A stretch of 7,120 bases of DNA from CANLDA01 sp964021645 (lineage in GTDB: Bacteria > Pseudomonadota > Alphaproteobacteria > Rhodobacterales > Rhodobacteraceae): contig CAXIAD010000108.1 of assembly GCA_964021645.1 (NCBI GenBank), positions 1 through 7,120 of the forward strand, given 5' to 3'. Numbering within the stretch: position 1 is the first letter of the stretch; each line of letters starts with the position of its first letter. Below are positions 5,454 to 7,120 of the stretch, piece by piece. Below the pieces are notes generated by a model that saw only the letters and a program-made list of their open reading frames with translations, ran no database searches and had not been told where the DNA came from. Position numbers and translations under genes: made by a program.

Positions 5454-5798
5454 TCAAAAGGGCATCTTGAAATCAGCAGGCAGGCCGAGCCCATCCGTGA
5501 TCTTCGCCATTTCGGCCTGTGCGCGGTCCGAGGCTTTGCCCTGCGCGTCTTTGATGGCGGCAAGGATCAAATCCTCGACAACTTCTTTGTCATCGCCGTT
5601 GAAAATAGACGGATCAATGTCCAGCGCTTTCAGCTCACCCTTGGCAGAGGCCGTGGCCTTAACCAAGCCAGCGCCGCTTTCGCCGATGACCATCAAGTCA
5701 TGCAGATCATCCTGCAATTGGGTCATCTTGCTTTGCATTTCTTGCGCTTTTTTCATCATGCCGGCCATATCGCCAAGCTGGCCCAAACCTTTTAACAT
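5454..5798 (-). CDS. ybaB: YbaB/EbfC family nucleoid-associated protein
   Basis: This 114-residue member of the YbaB/EbfC family is a small dimeric DNA-binding protein encoded beside recR in most bacteria. A long amphipathic helix covers about 11-35 (MAGMMKKAQEMQSKMTQLQD). The central family block GESGAGLVKATASAKGELKA (39-58), continuing LDIDPSIF, forms the sheet, and a second helix region is at 70-100. The length matches the family. The start is ATG at 5798 with AGGAG at 5805-5809, spacing six. It is followed by recR after 89 bp, and the two are likely cotranscribed. In most genomes dnaX lies just upstream; here the upstream neighbour is a broken lysR, so the pair must rely on a promoter within about 5,800-6,000 or on read-through. 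Confidence 0.95.
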   Translation of the reverse strand: MLKGLGQLGDMAGMMKKAQEMQSKMTQLQDDLHDLMVIGESGAGLVKATASAKGELKALDIDPSIFNGDDKEVVEDLILAAIKDAQGKASDRAQAEMAKITDGLGLPADFKMPF

Positions 5799-5995
5799 CG
5801 GTGTCTCCTGAAAGCAGTATCTGTTGGTTCATAGATACGTGGCGTGACCGCCAACAACAAGAGGGTGCCGTGCAACATTGGGCTTGGGGGGGAGGTTTCG
5901 CGGCGAAACCTGTGATGCAGGTTTAGCAAAATTCGCAGGATGCACGGCGCATATGAAAGCGGGCAGGGTAGGGGCAAGGTTGGTGCGGGCGTGAG
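5799..5995. other. Gene-free leader region upstream of ybaB
   Basis: No gene is supported in these 197 bp, and no dnaX remnant is recognisable in any frame. It holds the ybaB ribosome site (5805-5809), an inverted pair GTATCT (5817-5822)/AGATAC (5833-5838), a run of seven G (5886-5892) and three related AGGTTT/AAACCT segments (5893-5924). A very weak minus-strand promoter, TTGTTG and TATCTA spaced by 17 bp just above the ribosome site, is possible but unconvincing. Homology to the decayed lysR ends near 5996. Confidence 0.45.
5893..5924 (-). promoter_or_regulatory. Mutually exclusive hairpins in the ybaB leader
   Basis: Reading the minus strand, segment 1 is AAACCTG (5924-5918), segment 2 is CAGGTTTCG (5912-5904) and segment 3 is CGAAACCT (5900-5893). 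Segment 2 can pair with 1 (7 bp, 5-nt loop) or with 3 (8 bp, CCG loop) but not both. The layout resembles an attenuator or leader switch about 95 nt before ybaB. There is no T-run after segment 3 (it is followed by CCCCCCC), so the geometry may equally be a decayed palindromic repeat. Confidence 0.35.
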
Positions 5996-6407
5996 TGAGA
6001 CGTGTTCCAAGACATAGACCTTCACGTCACGACAGTGGTTCAGAAATGACAGATGCGACGAAACCTGCAATCACATACGGCAGGAATTTCAATGCCAGTG
6101 CAGGCATGCCCGCAACCAGAAGGCTGCCTTTGCGAAAATCGCGAATGTCTTCAATGACGCGCGAAATTTTGGACATTCCGACAAAAGACCGCTCCACCTC
6201 TTCATAGAGTGCAAGCGCCTCTTGCGTTGGGATCACCTGCCGCCCGCGCCGCTCAAATAGCCCAAAACCTGCAACATGTTCGAGGTCGGCGATCAACTTG
6301 CTGACGGATGGTTGCGTCGTCCCCAGCACATCGGCCGCAGCGGTAATTTTGCCGGTTTCGATCACGGCGCGGAATGCTTCGATTTGTCGGTGAGTAAGGC
6401 GGTTCAA
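5996..6407 (-). pseudogene. Broken LysR-family transcriptional regulator
   Basis: The first 117 residues are a normal LysR-type regulator: winged HTH at about 5-65 (TAAADVLGTTQPSVSKLIAD at 22-41, then FERRGRQVIPTQEAL), linker helix, and the start of the effector domain (FRKGSLLVAGMPALALKFLP, 91-110). The text resembles E. coli LysR. After IAGF (113-116) the frame reads VASVISEPLS and stops at 6027. The expected continuation, FLNHCRDVKVYVLEHVS, is present in another frame at about 6046-5996. Removing 16 bp restores the FLP-to-DV distance seen in E. coli LysR (16 residues). Beyond 5996 no further homology is visible, so roughly half of the effector domain is missing. The start is a TTG at 6407 with a weak ribosome site. 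It is divergent from a decayed oxidase gene, its likely former target. Confidence 0.8.
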
Positions 6408-6436
6408 CAGCGCCGATACCTACCCTCAAGGGATGA

Positions 6437-6472
6437 TTGACGTAAATATCACGATTATTCTTATGTCAGAAT
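6437..6472. promoter_or_regulatory. Divergent promoter region with LysR-type T-N11-A dyad
   Basis: ATTCT (6457-6461) and AGAAT (6468-6472) flank TATGTC. The dyad contains T6459-N11-A6471, the classic LysR-type binding layout. On +, a TTGACG -35 (6437-6442) places the -10 region inside the dyad. On -, CTGACA (6469-6464) could serve as -35 for the regulator, with a poor -10 (TATTTA, 15-bp spacer). The site is probably the relic of a regulator/target switch. Confidence 0.5.
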
Positions 6473-6502
6473 CTTTGCGATGGTGGCCGCAGGGGGAGCC
6501 AA

Positions 6503-7120
6503 ATGTCAGCCAATCAATCAGAAATCACAATCATCGGCGGGGGCGTTGTTGGCCTGTCTGTGGCGATGGGATTGCTGCAAGCGGGTGGGCGTGTATGCGT
6601 CCTTGACGGAGCCGACAGCGATGCGCGTGCCTAGCAAGGCAACTTTGGTTTGGGGACAAGGGAAAGGCTGGAACTTTGCGCCTTATGCAAAGTGGACAAG
6701 AGCGGCCCTAGCCGCTTGGCCCGAGTTCTCTGCAAAATTGGCCGATTTGTCAGGGTTAGACGTGGCGCTGGATCAATCTGGCGGGTTTGAATTTTTCACT
6801 GATGCAAACGCGATGAGTAAATTTGCCGGAATGCTGGGCCAACAACAGGCGTATCTCGGCAAGCGGTTCGCCCATGAAGTGCTGTTCGCAGATGATTTGC
6901 ACAGACAAATCGAAGGCATTGGTGGCGACGTTATTGGGGCAACATTTTCCCAGCGTGATGGGCATGTGAACCCGCTGCGGTTAATACGTGCGTTGCGATT
7001 GTCGGTGCAGGCCTTGGGTGGCACGGTTAAAACAGATGCTCACGTGGCCAAGGTCGAACCTGTGACGGGGGTGGTTTTGATCTGATTTTGGCGAATGGTG
7101 GCACCAGAGGCGCGGGCAAG
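6503..7120 (+). pseudogene. Decayed FAD-dependent oxidoreductase (DAO/glycine-oxidase type), cut by window edge
   Basis: ATG at 6503, after AGGGGGAG (6491-6498), opens with the FAD-binding Rossmann sequence EITIIGGGVVGLSVAMGLL (7-25) and VCVLDG. At codon 44 the frame meets TAG (6632-6634), followed by QGNFGL. The family text then continues in another frame as VWGQGKGWNFAPYAKWTRAA, LDVALDQSGGFEFFTD and DGHVNPLRLIRALR. The join (about 6644-6653) is explained by loss of 5 bp from a GGTTT tandem. That frame ends at TGA 7083-7085, but FDLILANGGTRGAGK continues in the next frame to the window end, fitting loss of one G from the G run at 7067-7071. One nonsense and two frameshift lesions make this a pseudogene. 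The family oxidises amino or imino acids via FAD; the substrate is unknown. A shadow start at 6480 on + is not real. Confidence 0.88.

Noticed and set aside
5792..5995. Minus-strand open frame continuing from the lysR remnant to ybaB
   Set aside because: Only its first 25 or so codons match LysR. The rest is proline/leucine-rich out-of-frame text over the leader hairpins with no recognisable domain.
6632..6634. TAG read as pyrrolysine or another recoded amino acid
   Set aside because: Two further frameshifts follow in the same gene, and the position corresponds to an ordinary serine in relatives as I recall them. Decay explains all lesions more simply.
6644..6653. Programmed ribosomal frameshift in the oxidase
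   Set aside because: No slippery heptamer with a following structure was seen, an in-frame stop lies just upstream, and a 5-bp tandem loss fits the expected text exactly.
1..7120. Defence system, CRISPR array, toxin-antitoxin or biosynthetic cluster
   Set aside because: No spaced repeat arrays, paired small toxin/antitoxin genes or cluster enzymes were found. The intact genes are housekeeping or general-purpose families.

Overview
The window looks like a chromosomal segment from an alphaproteobacterium of the order Rhodobacterales (Roseobacter-like). The evidence is the protein families and their spelling (a COQ9-family protein, a DUF1013/TrcR-type regulator, and RecR and YbaB of alphaproteobacterial type). 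It also includes an intergenic element after the quinone oxidoreductase gene whose layout I recall from many Rhodobacteraceae intergenic regions. No genus can be assigned from the sequence alone. I see no rRNA, tRNA, CRISPR array, transposase or defence system.

Left part (1-4,450): coq9 (+), a PIG3-type quinone oxidoreductase (+), a secreted RNase T2 (-), the essential-type regulator trcR (+, divergent from the RNase), and a small VOC/glyoxalase-fold protein (-). COQ9 and the oxidoreductase form a quinone-related pair, but 270 bp and a plausible promoter separate them. trcR ends in a good intrinsic terminator. The oxidoreductase and RNase converge on a repeat-rich 190-bp gap.

Middle (4,445-5,798): a 329-bp gene-free stretch holds an 18-bp perfect inverted repeat and a second small hairpin. 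It is followed on the minus strand by ybaB and recR, the recombination-repair pair. Their usual upstream partner dnaX is not present. A decayed regulator occupies that side instead, so the classic dnaX-ybaB-recR order has been broken here.

Right part (5,800-7,120): a divergent lysR-type regulator and FAD-dependent amine/amino-acid oxidase pair, both broken. The oxidase has an in-frame TAG and two frameshifts (one looks like loss of one copy of a 5-bp tandem repeat, the other like one base lost from a G run). The regulator is frameshifted at about residue 116 by what looks like a 16-bp insertion, and its ligand-binding domain then ends abruptly. The shared intergenic region still carries a T-N11-A dyad, so a whole regulator/target module appears to be decaying together.

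The most notable large-scale signals are this co-decay, the loss of dnaX next to ybaB-recR, and a switch in strand composition near 4.7 kb. To the left, the + strand is G-rich over C even inside minus-strand genes; to the right this excess is gone. Together these suggest one or more rearrangement junctions between about 4.7 and 6.0 kb. I did not find a convincing new multi-gene biological system.
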